Positions 53,181 to 62,249 of a stretch of 64,000 bases of DNA are shown piece by piece. How positions within the stretch are numbered: position 1 is the first letter of the stretch; every line of letters starts with the position of its first letter. This DNA comes from Candidatus Zixiibacteriota bacterium (GTDB lineage: Bacteria; Zixibacteria; MSB-5A5; GN15; FEB-12). The position numbers were made by a program, and so were the translations under genes. The stretch spans positions 553,311-617,310 of the forward strand of contig JANQPI010000026.1 of NCBI GenBank assembly GCA_028289585.1. The letters run 5' to 3'. The notes beneath the pieces were generated by a model that was given only the letters and a program-made list of their open reading frames with translations, made no database searches and had not been told where the DNA came from.

Positions 53181-54029
53181 TCACGGACTGGTCGGACGAT
53201 ACTCACGCACTTCGACGACGTTGCCATCCGGGTCGCGAACGACGAGACATGGAGCACCATCAGACTCTGTCGTCTGACACGCCTGTACCGTGTGGCCAGC
53301 ACGGGTCAGTGAGTCGGCGATCGCTGCAATGTTGTCTGTTGCCAGTGCAAGGATCGTCTGCGTCCCGCTCGGATAGTCGGGCGTCGTGCGAATCACGCCC
53401 CCTTCGTGGAGAATCAGCTGAATCCCGCGCAGCTTATACGGAATGACCGGTGGGTAGTATGCCTCGGAAAGCACTTCAAAGCCGAAGAGCTCCTCATAGA
53501 AGCGGCGTGCCGTGGCCATATCGGTTACCCGGAGGCCAAGATTGTACACTGTCGGCCTGGAGACCGGCGGGTGATCGTAGTTGAGTTCCATGAGGTGAAG
53601 TTGATTCCCTGACGGATCAAGAAAGCGTGTGTAGCGTCCCACACCGGCGGTGCGCAGGGTGTCATCGAGAAAGCGTACGCCAGCCTGTCGATATCGCTCA
53701 ATATAGCTCGGCAGATTTTCCACGTACAGATTGAGATTGAAGCGAGATCCGAGGTCGTACTCCCAGTCCGTCTGTGAATCGCAAGCGACGAGGATGATGT
53801 CGGCTCCCTCGTTCTGCAGGGTTACGGTTCGGGGGTAGTCGCTGCGTGAAGAGATGTCGAACTCCAGTAGTCCGGTGTAGAAGCCGAGGGCCTGATTCAT
53901 GTCGATGACATTGATTCGCACCGCCTGGACCTTTACCACATGGTGCTTGGGGGTGGAGTTGTCAGGCTCGGACCAACCTGCGGTTGCCAAAGCAATGACG
54001 GCTAAGGTTGTGGGTAGGATATAGCGCAT
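53181..54029 (-). CDS. Exported VOC-family protein with two glyoxalase modules
   Basis: 282 residues, with a signal peptide (RYILPTTLAVIALATAGWS). Two VOC modules: about 32-150 (VQAVRINVIDMNQALGFYTGLLEFDISSR) and about 160-280 (LGLRVTDMATARRFYEELFGFEVLSE), ending LVVRDPDGNVVEVREY. Exported two-module VOC proteins are less common than cytoplasmic ones. Metal ligands fit the fold but the substrate cannot be named. Confidence 0.8.
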   Translation of the reverse strand: MRYILPTTLAVIALATAGWSEPDNSTPKHHVVKVQAVRINVIDMNQALGFYTGLLEFDISSRSDYPRTVTLQNEGADIILVACDSQTDWEYDLGSRFNLNLYVENLPSYIERYRQAGVRFLDDTLRTAGVGRYTRFLDPSGNQLHLMELNYDHPPVSRPTVYNLGLRVTDMATARRFYEELFGFEVLSEAYYPPVIPYKLRGIQLILHEGGVIRTTPDYPSGTQTILALATDNIAAIADSLTRAGHTVQACQTTESDGAPCLVVRDPDGNVVEVREYRPTSP

Positions 54030-54271
54030 CGGAGTCCCCTTCTGTCTGAGCAGTAGTTTGAGATATCTACAGCCACGACGAATCGAGGTGACGCCCTGCG
54101 ACTCAATGGTGCGTTTTTTTGAGTTGTTGACTGGATTCGGCCGAGCTGGAGGAGGGAGTGCCGATCATCCACGTTGTGGACTCATCTGTCTCGTTTGTTA
54201 CCAGTACCAATGGAGGTTATTGGGCACACCTAGCGCCGATCCTGATCGGTTACCAACCAGCTCAGACAAGC

Positions 54272-54300
54272 TTGATGACAAGAAACGAATCTTCTATTCT
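54272..54300 (+). promoter_or_regulatory. Possible sigma-70 promoter
   Basis: TTGATG - 17 bases - TATTCT, about 100 bases before the ATG of the next gene. The rest of the 368-base gap 54030-54397 shows no gene I can support. Confidence 0.3.
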
Positions 54301-54397
54301 GTCGTAGGAATACGCATTACGTTATGAAATCAAATCGCATGCACTTCAGAGTTCGCAGACGCGATGGTGCGCGTCTTCAATGGAGGGGAACAGCCAA

Positions 54398-55804
54398 ATG
54401 ATATCTCGACACAAAGCCTTCTCAGGTAGAAGAAGCTTCTGTTTGCTACTGCTGCTTTTTGTGCTCTCGATCGAGGCCGCGTATTGCGAAAACGTTGTGG
54501 CCGGGCAAGCTGACTCAGAAACAGCTCGGGTGCGAGACAGGCTTCATGTGTGGACGCATCCGGCTGGCTCGCATGACAATTACTACTTGGCTCCTCATAC
54601 GCATGTGAAGTCACGAACGACGCCGGTAGAGGGAGCGCTTTATCTCGGTGTACCGAATCTGTACTTCATCCAATACACGGAAGAGTTACCCCCGCTAGAG
54701 GATTTCCGGAAATACGCCATATCGTTTCGCCCGATGAAAGAAGTAGTATGGTCACTGACAGGAATGGCGGGAAGAACCTCACCTGAAACGCGGGCACATG
54801 TGCTGGAGCTTGCCGAGGAGTTTCCGAACATTAGTGGGTTTATACTGGATGATTTCATTAAGTGGGGCAAACTGCGTTCGCATGAAATGGACCCGCACTG
54901 GGTTGCTGACAATCTTGTCACCTTTCCCGTCACGCTTACCTTCACGCCACCACAACCGACTTTGTGCGACAGAATTGAGCTGGTTCAAAGCGATTGGCCA
55001 ACCGAGGATTATCGCACCAAGGAGTTCGTTATCTTCGCAAACTCAGGCGGCAATCGAATGCAGGTAGCCGAAGGGGTAATGCCTAATGTCGGTGGTGCGC
55101 TGGTGTCGATTGACCTTCCCGGAAACAGCGTCGAGGAGGTGACGATCGAAATCAGGAGCACCTACGATACTGATAAGGCTAAGAGCTGTGGATTGAAGGA
55201 AGTGCGCTTCTGGTTTGAAGGTAGACAGATTACGACATCTGAGGAATGGGAAGCTGAGGCATCGTCAACCTACCAGAGCAAGTTTCACAAGCCGGAATTC
55301 TTGTTTATTACTGAGTGGTCAAATGCCGAGGAGCTTACGATTGACACTTCAACGGCGCCGGTTGCCGCCTCGCTGACGCCTGAAGAATTGGCGGAACTTC
55401 GGTCCCAAACCGTAATCAACGGTAAGCGAGTCCCAATTGTCTGTGGTGTGTACGAGAATCAGATATCGCAACGGATTATGCCTCATATCGACCAGGTTGA
55501 TAAGGTCGCACTGTGGACCTGGTTTGGGCGCGATCTGATTCACCTTGAAAAGAACTTCGAGGAGCTCGAGAACCTCGTTGCGCCCAAACCGATACTCCTT
55601 GGCTGCTATATGTACGACTACGGTGCCAACAAACCGCTGACGGTTGAACAGATGGAGTATCAGTGCGAGCGTGGTCTTGAGTGGCTGCGAGCGGGAAGAA
55701 TTGAAGGCATGATCTTTCTTGGCAGTAACATCTGCGATCAGGAACTCGAAGCCGTTGAGTGGACCAGAGAGTGGGTAAGTAAGGTTGGTGACGAGCCACT
55801 GTAA
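54398..55804 (+). CDS. Secreted protein with beta-sandwich inserted in a barrel-like fold
   Basis: Unrecognised 468-residue exported protein; AGGGG lies nine bases before the ATG at 54398 and a signal peptide follows (CLLLLLFVLSIEAAYC). Early part: GALYLGVPNLYFIQYT, GMAGRTSPETRAHVLELAEEFPNISGFILDDF, like a TIM-barrel glycosidase (ISGFILDDF as a catalytic-strand pattern). Residues about 195-305 resemble a discoidin-like beta sandwich insertion, then the barrel-like pattern resumes (VCGVYENQISQ, ALWTWFGRD, PILLGCYMYDYG, IEGMIFLGSNICD). Glycoside hydrolase-like is my inference. Its stop precedes the left tRNA-Gly repeat by about 16 bases. Confidence 0.55.
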   Translation: MISRHKAFSGRRSFCLLLLLFVLSIEAAYCENVVAGQADSETARVRDRLHVWTHPAGSHDNYYLAPHTHVKSRTTPVEGALYLGVPNLYFIQYTEELPPLEDFRKYAISFRPMKEVVWSLTGMAGRTSPETRAHVLELAEEFPNISGFILDDFIKWGKLRSHEMDPHWVADNLVTFPVTLTFTPPQPTLCDRIELVQSDWPTEDYRTKEFVIFANSGGNRMQVAEGVMPNVGGALVSIDLPGNSVEEVTIEIRSTYDTDKAKSCGLKEVRFWFEGRQITTSEEWEAEASSTYQSKFHKPEFLFITEWSNAEELTIDTSTAPVAASLTPEELAELRSQTVINGKRVPIVCGVYENQISQRIMPHIDQVDKVALWTWFGRDLIHLEKNFEELENLVAPKPILLGCYMYDYGANKPLTVEQMEYQCERGLEWLRAGRIEGMIFLGSNICDQELEAVEWTREWVSKVGDEPL

Positions 55805-55819
55805 AGGAACATGGCACAA

Positions 55820-56003
55820 ATCGCTTACTCAGAATCGGCCTTGACCTGGCGGCAGCTATCGTTTTCTCTTGAAGCCGTAGTTGTCGGGGTTTCAAAAAGC
55901 CGAGTCACAGATTTTTCTCCGACAAGCAGTAAGCGGGAGTAACTCAGTTGGCTAGAGTCACAGCCTTCCAAGCCGGTCGACTGCAGCGTCTCCCGTAACC
56001 ATC
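55820..56003 (+). repeat. Left imperfect direct repeat of the tRNA-Gly locus
   Basis: Similar to 62817-63048: the stretch GGCCTTGACC..GGCG..., GTAGTTGTC, GAGTCACAGATTTT, then 51 identical bases (55923-55973 versus 62962-63012) that span the 5' part and anticodon loop of tRNA-Gly. The right copy carries about 40 extra bases before the tRNA. Confidence 0.8.
55933..56003 (+). pseudogene. Decayed tRNA-Gly (TCC) copy
   Basis: Identical to the intact tRNA-Gly from the acceptor GCGGGAG through the anticodon loop CTTCCAA, but then reads CCGGTCGACTGCAG where the variable and T-arm should be, so the T-stem and anticodon 3' pairing are lost. A CGTCTCCCG piece of the acceptor remains. Not expected to be a functional tRNA. 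Confidence 0.8.
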
Positions 56004-56088
56004 TGTCTTGCTTGGACTTGCATCGGTCAGCGTCGATCCATTCCCCCGAAATCCAGTGTGAATGAGTCACAGACATTGGAGTTCAGGG

Positions 56089-56277
56089 ATGAATACGTTC
56101 AAGTCTCTCTATCTTGAAACTGAAGAATATCACATGCTGATTCATCAGGACCTAAGAGCTTGGGTGACGGTAATTCATCATTCGGTATTGGATTCTGTTG
56201 AGGTCTTAATGGAAAAGCTCGTTCAGGATACCAGGCTGATTCAGCGCGGTAGCAAGGGAGTTTTAGAAATCTGGTGA
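56089..56277 (+). CDS. Small hypothetical protein
   Basis: Possible 62-residue protein (MNTFKSLYLETEEYHMLIHQ) with GGAG seven bases before the ATG at 56089. No family recognised. The remaining parts of 56004-56472 show nothing else. Confidence 0.25.
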   Translation: MNTFKSLYLETEEYHMLIHQDLRAWVTVIHHSVLDSVEVLMEKLVQDTRLIQRGSKGVLEIW

Positions 56278-56472
56278 TTGTGTTACTCAATGAGAAACTG
56301 AAAGACCAACTACCGGATTGGGAGACTGGCCGCAATACGAAAAGGCTACGCTGTACTTGGAAACTAGCTGTGTGCTTTCGAAGCTAATCTATCGGTAGAT
56401 ATAGCAGTGACATCTCACTAGTCGTTGCTGCATTTAGTATGACAATGGGACGGTTTGCTAGAAATGTGGATT

Positions 56473-57624
56473 TCATTCTTGCTTTCTGCTCTTTGGAGCA
56501 GCTAGGTCAGAAACGTCAATACTCTCACGCAATACGGCGGTCAATTCGGAAGAACCGAACTCCATAACCAGAGAATCTCCAATCGGTGTGAGGTAAGCGT
56601 AACTGATAAATATACCGGGTTCCCAGGTTCGAAGTTGAGTCTTGGTTCCATTGCGATGAAGTGCAGCAAGGATCGTTGAAGACTCGAAACCCTCGAAGAA
56701 TAGGATCGGTAGGTTCTCACCAAGTGCCATGAATCGCGATTTCCGGGATGAAGGATTAGCAAATCGCTGCCATGTCAACAGATCAAGATTTAGTACGAAA
56801 AATTCCCTATTGGATTGATTACTAAAAACCGGATCATCTATCTCTATCCAGAAGAGCTCGCTGAAGTCGCGATTAGCATAGAACATGGAACGATGAGAGA
56901 ATGAATCCACTGTTTGAAGTGTCGATTGTGAGTCTACGATAGAGACGTAGATCTGCCCCCATATTTCGCTACGTTCAACGTGCGTGATGGATCCTCGATC
57001 GAACTTCAGAGATGATACCAAAACTTTCGAATCGGCGAAGTATCGAATCTTTGCAGGCTTGCCTTGAGGATTTGATCGCACTGTTTGAAGTCCGTTTACT
57101 ATCGGCCCCGGTCTGCGCTTTCCGTCGTCCAAAACTGAGTCTGTTGGGAACTTGAAGATAGTGTCAAGCTTCAATTGCGAGTGAATCGTATCGAAAGTGG
57201 CGAGGATGATTGGAATAGTATCATCCACTGCTTCGTGAACTATCAAGAGTTGATTGACACCTGCTTCACTTACATCGAATGCACTGATCTCTGCTAAGAT
57301 GGCTCCTCTTTTACTTAACATACTATTGTCAGGCTTTCGAATCTGCCATCTAGTTACGAACCTCTGTCCGGAAGCATCCCACTCTTCGAAGACACTTAGA
57401 TCTGGTGTCATATGAAATGGTGTGAGTATGAACTCGTTCGCCGCAATACCACTAAATCGACCTTGGGTATCTGATGCACAGGCCAATTGTGCCAAAGCAA
57501 TGACAATATAGATTGACGCCAGTAGCAAGAACCTTACCAGTACATGTGATTCGAACATAGTAGCTGATTCCGTCATTGCTCTCAAAGAATAGCGTAAACT
57601 ATCCAAGTTCATGCGTTTAAGCAT
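56473..57624 (-). CDS. Hypothetical exported protein
   Basis: Unrecognised protein of 383 residues. AGGA eight bases before the ATG at 57624, which lies 11 bases after the stop of the subtilase gene, supports this start over longer frames overlapping that gene. A hydrophobic leader (FLLLASIYIVIALAQLACASD) near residue 30 suggests export, perhaps as a lipoprotein. The rest is beta-rich with repeated short strands (for example FWIEIDDPVF, FFVLNLDLLTW, ILFFEGFESSTILAALH), like a 6-bladed propeller of the kind seen in cell-surface sensor proteins. AT-rich codons unlike the flanking chromosome. Confidence 0.55.
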   Translation of the reverse strand: MLKRMNLDSLRYSLRAMTESATMFESHVLVRFLLLASIYIVIALAQLACASDTQGRFSGIAANEFILTPFHMTPDLSVFEEWDASGQRFVTRWQIRKPDNSMLSKRGAILAEISAFDVSEAGVNQLLIVHEAVDDTIPIILATFDTIHSQLKLDTIFKFPTDSVLDDGKRRPGPIVNGLQTVRSNPQGKPAKIRYFADSKVLVSSLKFDRGSITHVERSEIWGQIYVSIVDSQSTLQTVDSFSHRSMFYANRDFSELFWIEIDDPVFSNQSNREFFVLNLDLLTWQRFANPSSRKSRFMALGENLPILFFEGFESSTILAALHRNGTKTQLRTWEPGIFISYAYLTPIGDSLVMEFGSSELTAVLRESIDVSDLAAPKSRKQE

Positions 57625-57634
57625 AGATTCAGTC

Positions 57635-59821
57635 CTATCTACCTCTGTTGGCATTGAACCAAGTGAGAAACGCTCGGTAGACGCTATTGTTTCCCGATGC
57701 GAAAGATGCGCCTGAATAACCAATGCCTCCGGAACCTGGCCCCATTCCGATCTCTGCCAATACATTTGTTGTTAGTCGTGGTTCGCTATTGTAAAGCATT
57801 TCGACATGTTCTGCGTAAGCAAGTGCCCTGGAGAGACTAGAGTTGAAGTCCTTTGGATCCATCATTCCAAATCTTGGCAACCCTGACAAACGATAATGAC
57901 CTGACAAGCGGTTCTGAGCACCAGTCATACCAGTAATTCCGATGCCCCTAGTTCGAGTTGGCGCTCCAGTGTAGATGTTTGGAGCGATGGAAATCGTGTC
58001 GTGGTCCTTCGCCTCTTGGATTGCTTCAGAGACGGTGGTGCAGTCGATGGGAACTTGTATCGTCTTTGGTGTGTGCGGTGCTATGACGGTGATGGCTACG
58101 GTTACGTCCACGGTTCCGCAGCTTGCGGTGGGGCACGGATAGTAGCCTTGGGTGGTGAGGAAGTCTGGCGGTTCGAGTACTTGATAGCTGAAGGTTTCGA
58201 CATCGCAGGACGTCGCAGATGAGCTGACGATGCGTGCGAACGGAAACTGATCGTTAGGATCTTCGTCAGACCAGCCTCTGGTTTCTCTCAGCCTAATGGA
58301 GATATCGGGTGTCTGTGAGAGGTTGAGATGTGCATAGTTGAACGTGACGGTTGTTTTCCACTGTATGACTTTTTTGGTGCCGAGCAGTGGACCTGGTACT
58401 TCGAGAATAGTGAAGTCGCGATCATGCATGGGATCGGCGAGGCTGGCGATGGTTGACGACATCTCCATGCGATGGAAGTCATGTGAGCGTACGTAGGCTA
58501 CGGCGTCGTTGGCATTGACAGAGCCCCACCCGAATTCGTCGTCGTATCCGACGGGTCCGACGTCTGTTGCTGTGAACCGGAGGACGTCGGTGAGTTCGTC
58601 TGTGCTCAAGGTCGGGTCTGCTGCGGAGACGAGTGAGAGGATGCCGGTGACGATTGCTGTTGCTGGAGAAGTGCCGGGTGTTCCGAAGTAAGTGTCGAGT
58701 CGGCCGAGAGTCCAGACGTTTTCTCCAAGTGCTACGATGTCCATGTTGTCGCCAAAGGAGGCGTTGCTCAGTCTGGTGCCGGTGAGGTCGAGGGCACCAA
58801 CTGAGTAGCAGGACTTGAGTCCGGCAGGATATCGTGGTTCGTTGGTTCCTTTGTTACCTCTCGAGGCTACGAGCTGTTGGCTGCGTAGCCACATGTTTCC
58901 GGTGGGTGCGGCCATTGAGCCAACGTCTTCCCACACTGCACTGAGATTGGTGAGGAAGTTGTTTTGGTCTGAGCAGACGGCGATGGCGTTGGAAGCTTGG
59001 TCTTGTGGCAATTTGTCGCCGTTTGCTCCAAATTGGTTCAGGTTTGCGGCGAAGAGGCGGGCGAACCAGTTGATGCCGGCGATGCCGCGTGCGTTGTTCT
59101 GATTTGCTCGTATGATTCCTGACATCTGTGTGCCGTGACCGAGGCTTGGATTCTCAAGGTCGCGGTCCCATGGCTCGTCGCCGTAGGTGATGCCGTCGTA
59201 GAAGGTGCTAAGTATTCCTGTGGTGAAGTCTTCGTGGTCTGTTTCAAAGGCGTCGTCGATGACGGCTATGCGTTGGCCTCTTTTCCCCCGGATCTTGAGC
59301 CAAGCGTCGGTGATGTCAGCTGAGATGGTGGATGCGCTTGGGACTAGGTAGAATTGGCTATCGAGGAGGGGATCATTGGTGGTGATCGTTGTGAGGACAA
59401 GTGGTCCCGTTCGGCGAAGAACAGCCATTGAATCGCAGTCGTGATAGAGTGCTTGTAGGTCTTGCCAATCTACTGCGTTGGCGAAATAGAGCTGATAGAT
59501 GATGGATAGGTCGTTGAGGATGATGGTATCACCTAGTCCTTGAATCTCTATGGTGTCTGCCGGAGTGAAGTCTGGGAAGATTTTGACGAGGGAGTCTGCG
59601 GCGAGGCTGTCAAGAAGGTGGTAGAGATCGGGTGGGAGATGTGTAGTGTCGATGTCGAGCTTGGTAAGGCCGTTTGGCGTGATTCGTCGTTCAGTGTCTC
59701 TTAAGACGAAGATCGTGCTATCTGCCGTCGTTTGTGCGAGTGCTGGCGTTGCTAGTGCGAGTGCCATGGCAAAGAGGCAGGTCGTTAGTACGAGCGCAGT
59801 CAATGTGCTGTTTGTCCGCAT
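57635..59821 (-). CDS. Secreted subtilase-family serine protease (S8)
   Basis: 728-residue exported protease with signal peptide (LTTCLFAMALALATPALAQ). Catalytic triad visible: D189 (AVIDDAFETDH), H229 (LGHGTQMSGI), S385 (TPGTSPATAIVTG), and the oxyanion Asn in VASRGNKG. A pre-domain (about 30-180) is possibly an inhibitory propeptide. After about 480 a beta-rich domain follows, and near 620 a parallel beta-helix start (DCTTVSEAIQEAKDHDTISIAPNIYTGA) that ends abruptly, after which the sequence turns to a different, non-repetitive tail. It may have lost or exchanged its C-terminal helix domain. Coding-strand A+C rich. Confidence 0.85.
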   Translation of the reverse strand: MRTNSTLTALVLTTCLFAMALALATPALAQTTADSTIFVLRDTERRITPNGLTKLDIDTTHLPPDLYHLLDSLAADSLVKIFPDFTPADTIEIQGLGDTIILNDLSIIYQLYFANAVDWQDLQALYHDCDSMAVLRRTGPLVLTTITTNDPLLDSQFYLVPSASTISADITDAWLKIRGKRGQRIAVIDDAFETDHEDFTTGILSTFYDGITYGDEPWDRDLENPSLGHGTQMSGIIRANQNNARGIAGINWFARLFAANLNQFGANGDKLPQDQASNAIAVCSDQNNFLTNLSAVWEDVGSMAAPTGNMWLRSQQLVASRGNKGTNEPRYPAGLKSCYSVGALDLTGTRLSNASFGDNMDIVALGENVWTLGRLDTYFGTPGTSPATAIVTGILSLVSAADPTLSTDELTDVLRFTATDVGPVGYDDEFGWGSVNANDAVAYVRSHDFHRMEMSSTIASLADPMHDRDFTILEVPGPLLGTKKVIQWKTTVTFNYAHLNLSQTPDISIRLRETRGWSDEDPNDQFPFARIVSSSATSCDVETFSYQVLEPPDFLTTQGYYPCPTASCGTVDVTVAITVIAPHTPKTIQVPIDCTTVSEAIQEAKDHDTISIAPNIYTGAPTRTRGIGITGMTGAQNRLSGHYRLSGLPRFGMMDPKDFNSSLSRALAYAEHVEMLYNSEPRLTTNVLAEIGMGPGSGGIGYSGASFASGNNSVYRAFLTWFNANRGR

Positions 59822-59906
59822 CGTGGTACCTCTCAGTACTTCTGCGAGTAACGTAGATCATTGGTGTGCTGGTGTTTCCGTTTAGGTGTTGGCTTTGTGC
59901 TTGAGG

Positions 59907-60875
59907 CTATTGGGTTACCTGTCGTTTGAGAGAGCCGTCGAAGTTGGTGAGCCAGAGGCGAGTTTGGCCGTTTGAGTCTGGTCCGGTGTAGACGATGAGG
60001 TCTTGAGTGGGATGGATGGTGACTGGTCCTAGACCGTTGCAAGTAATCAGGCTAGCCGTGTGGCTAGGGATGTCGTAGTGCATGAGTTGAGCTGGAGCGG
60101 TTTCGTAGATGAGGCTGGTGCCGTCGCTGCTCCAGACGGGGAATCGTGCGAAGGAGTCGTTTATGAGTAACGTTTCTGTGGAGTCTTGGAAGGAGTAGAG
60201 GCGTATGCCGTCTCTTCGGTAGACGAGTTCGTTAGTGTCTGCTGGGTTGACGGCTGGGGTTTCGCCTCCGAAGAGTGCACTGATGCTGTCTGTTTGGAGA
60301 TGGTATCGATAGATGCCGGTGGCGTAGGTTGAGTCGATCATGGGTCCGGTGTAGAAGAAGGATGGATCGTTGGGGTGAGCGGTGACGATTGAGAATCGTG
60401 TGGTGAGGGGGAGTGTTTGGGTGTTGGTTCCGTTTGTTTGCGTGATGCTTGTTTCGAGTGGGGGAAAACCTGGTACGAGTCCGGTGTTGACGACTAGGGT
60501 TGTGTCGCCGATGAGCCAGTTGCTGGAGAGTGCTTGTATTTTGGTCCATTGGCGTGTGGAGCCGTTGGTGTCGGTGAGGTAGATTCCGGCTTGTGTTGCT
60601 CCTCCTGAGTCGATAAAGCTGAAGAAGGCGATGGTGTTTCCGTCTTTGGAGAAGGCTGGGCTGCGATCTAGGGAGGTGTATGGGAGTACGGAGTCGCAGT
60701 CTTCTATTGGTGTTGGTCCGGGCGGTGTTGGATCGCCTCCGCAGTCTGTGAGTGAGGTGAGGAGGATGAGTAGAAGTAGTGGCGCAGCTTTGGTTGGTGG
60801 TGTGTGGGGTCTAGCTGTTTGCGATCCGTGATGTGCGCGGAGGGTAGTTTTGTTTGTCCATTCATGTGTTCGCAA
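59907..60875 (-). CDS. Lipoprotein with WD40/TolB-like propeller
   Basis: 322-residue protein from a TTG at 60875, six bases after a strong AGGAGG; other start codons nearby have worse spacing. A hydrophobic leader with lipobox LTDC (PLLLLILLTSLTDC) ends near residue 45, then beta-propeller repeats of TolB/WD40 type: SPAFSKDGNTIAFFSF, IYLTDTNGSTRQW, TAHPNDPSFFYTGP, FPVWSSDGTSLIYE, HPTQDLIVYTG and a terminal RLWLTNFDGSLKR. It follows the subtilase gene by 85 bases on the same strand as a likely partner. The leader region (about residues 1-30) is unusually hydrophilic. Confidence 0.75.
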   Translation of the reverse strand: MRTHEWTNKTTLRAHHGSQTARPHTPPTKAAPLLLLILLTSLTDCGGDPTPPGPTPIEDCDSVLPYTSLDRSPAFSKDGNTIAFFSFIDSGGATQAGIYLTDTNGSTRQWTKIQALSSNWLIGDTTLVVNTGLVPGFPPLETSITQTNGTNTQTLPLTTRFSIVTAHPNDPSFFYTGPMIDSTYATGIYRYHLQTDSISALFGGETPAVNPADTNELVYRRDGIRLYSFQDSTETLLINDSFARFPVWSSDGTSLIYETAPAQLMHYDIPSHTASLITCNGLGPVTIHPTQDLIVYTGPDSNGQTRLWLTNFDGSLKRQVTQ

Positions 60876-61402
60876 CACCCACCTCCTGGTACGTGGTTGT
60901 GTGCGTGATGGATCTGTTTGTTGGTGGTCCACGTTTGGTGTGGAGCACCGCTTGTACTCCAATAACATGTCAGTAGAGTCGTGTGGCTGTCAAGGGAGGT
61001 GGGTGATATTCCTGTCTTTGGTTGTGGTGTGTCTATTGGTGTGTGTTGGTTGTGTGGCCTGTCGGCCAATCTTCTTTTTGGGAATTTGATTGTTTCCGGG
61101 TGGGCTTTGTGCCCAGCCGGAGACGTGTTCTTTGCTCGGCGCTCTGAGCGCCGAAGGCTCTGTCCATTCGTGGTTTGTGGGATAGAGGGAGAGAACAAGA
61201 CTAGGAACTGGAAACCAGAAATCAAGCCAATTGCCCACACCTCAACGCATCTTGCTCTTTCCCTCATGACCTCTTTGGCTTGAACTCTCGGATCGTCGGT
61301 GAGCAGGAGTTGGTAGATCGCAAAGCAGGCCAAAACCGCCAAAGAGAACCCTCCAAAGAAGAAGCCCCAATTCGTACCTGCGCCGGGAGTATGCTCAGAC
61401 AT
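60704..61402 (-). CDS. Small membrane protein with questionable extension
   Basis: Begins with a good signal (GAGG before the ATG at 61402) and a clear single helix (NWGFFFGGFSLAVLACFAIYQLLLT), followed by a charged stretch and perhaps a second helix to about residue 80. From there the translation becomes rich in His, Thr and Pro and overlaps the lipoprotein gene, as expected when reading through a noncoding stretch, so the real gene probably ends early or is broken. It starts 33 bases after another small membrane gene. Confidence 0.35.
   Translation of the reverse strand: MSEHTPGAGTNWGFFFGGFSLAVLACFAIYQLLLTDDPRVQAKEVMRERARCVEVWAIGLISGFQFLVLFSPSIPQTTNGQSLRRSERRAKNTSPAGHKAHPETIKFPKRRLADRPHNQHTPIDTPQPKTGISPTSLDSHTTLLTCYWSTSGAPHQTWTTNKQIHHAHNHVPGGGCCEHMNGQTKLPSAHITDRKQLDPTHHQPKLRHYFYSSSSPHSQTAEAIQHRPDQHQ
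61096..61120. terminator. Hairpin, possible terminator or repeat
   Basis: CCGGGTGGGC and GCCCAGCCGG form a stem with one mismatch around TTTGT. No clear T-run follows on either strand. Confidence 0.35.
61136..61154. repeat. Perfect inverted repeat
   Basis: TCGGCGCTC and GAGCGCCGA around one base, about 16 bases after the previous hairpin. Could be a REP-like element or a remnant of an attachment or resolution site. Confidence 0.4.
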
Positions 61403-61435
61403 CTATAACCTCGCACTCAGAAGTCAGAAGCTCGA

Positions 61436-61837
61436 TTAATCGCGAACCTTGAATATCCGGTCGAATGGCCAACCAAGGGCAACGAGACCCCTCTTTCCAA
61501 TATATGCCCAGCCAAAGATGACTGCAGCCCCCAGCGTAAGTGTAAAAACCAACCAACTATTGATGATCTTCTGAAGCCAGTTCTCCCCCTCACCCAAGTT
61601 CAAAACCAGAAGTGTAGCTCCCGAAACAAAGGCTAAGAACAAGAAGACTGTTATCACCAATCGACGTATGGCAGCTCTCTTGAATCGCGTCTCTTCCTCC
61701 CGCTCAGTATTGGAAGCAATTCTTGATTCAAGTCGTTTGATTCGTTCGTCTCGCTCTTCGACTGCAGCTCGTTCTGATTCCAATTGAGATTCTAAACTCT
61801 GCACTTCTCTAGGGAATTTACGAGAGGGGTCAGCCAT
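61436..61837 (-). CDS. Coiled-coil small membrane protein
   Basis: 133 residues. N-terminal Glu/Arg-rich coiled coil (about 8-55: SLESQLESERAAVEERDERI) then two membrane helices (RLVITVFLFLAFVSGATLLVL; SWLVFTLTLGAAVIFGWAYIG) and a short basic tail. No family recognised. Likely co-transcribed with the following small membrane gene. Its ATG has only a weak ribosome site. Confidence 0.55.
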   Translation of the reverse strand: MADPSRKFPREVQSLESQLESERAAVEERDERIKRLESRIASNTEREEETRFKRAAIRRLVITVFLFLAFVSGATLLVLNLGEGENWLQKIINSWLVFTLTLGAAVIFGWAYIGKRGLVALGWPFDRIFKVRD

Positions 61838-61884
61838 AAACTTACGGAACTCACGCGCGATCTGTTCTCGGTGCCGAGGGTTAC

Positions 61885-62106
61885 TTGGATCAAGACGGGG
61901 GTGTTGACTACATCTATCTTACCGAGATCCAGGGGCTATCTACTGACTTCAAGTGCTATCTCTCTGGATATGGTCTGTTCGATATTGGCTTAGAGGGAGT
62001 AACTGATACGCCAATGCTTGGAATAGATCTCGACACCGATGGTGATACCGATCTTATTACACTGGGCTCCAATGGCCTAACCGTGTACTCCAACCAGATT
62101 CGGTAA
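61885..62106 (+). pseudogene. Fragment of an FG-GAP/VCBS-repeat protein
   Basis: Short open stretch with two Asp-rich calcium-binding-like motifs (DQDGGVDYIYLTE and GIDLDTDGDTDLITL) typical of FG-GAP beta-propeller repeats. It has no credible start codon or signal peptide and its upstream region is occupied by another gene on the opposite strand, so it is probably a decayed remnant. Confidence 0.5.
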
Positions 62107-62249
62107 TAGAAAAGTCGCACGAGTGACCAGCAACTTCGTCGATGGGACAGATGAAGATGCACAGAAGGCAAATCATGTGCTCAAACACCAACAGGGTGCT
62201 GAGGTACGGAGTTCGTCTTTGGTAGCCTCCCATTACTCCCGCGAGGGGT

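Noticed and set aside
54058..54327. An 89-codon open stretch in the gap before the secreted protein gene
   Set aside because: No ribosome site, no recognisable domain, Cys-rich translation unlike neighbours.
60704..61200. The His/Pro/Thr-rich C-terminal half of the small membrane protein as a real domain
   Set aside because: Its composition follows the strand skew of the region and it overlaps a better-supported lipoprotein gene.
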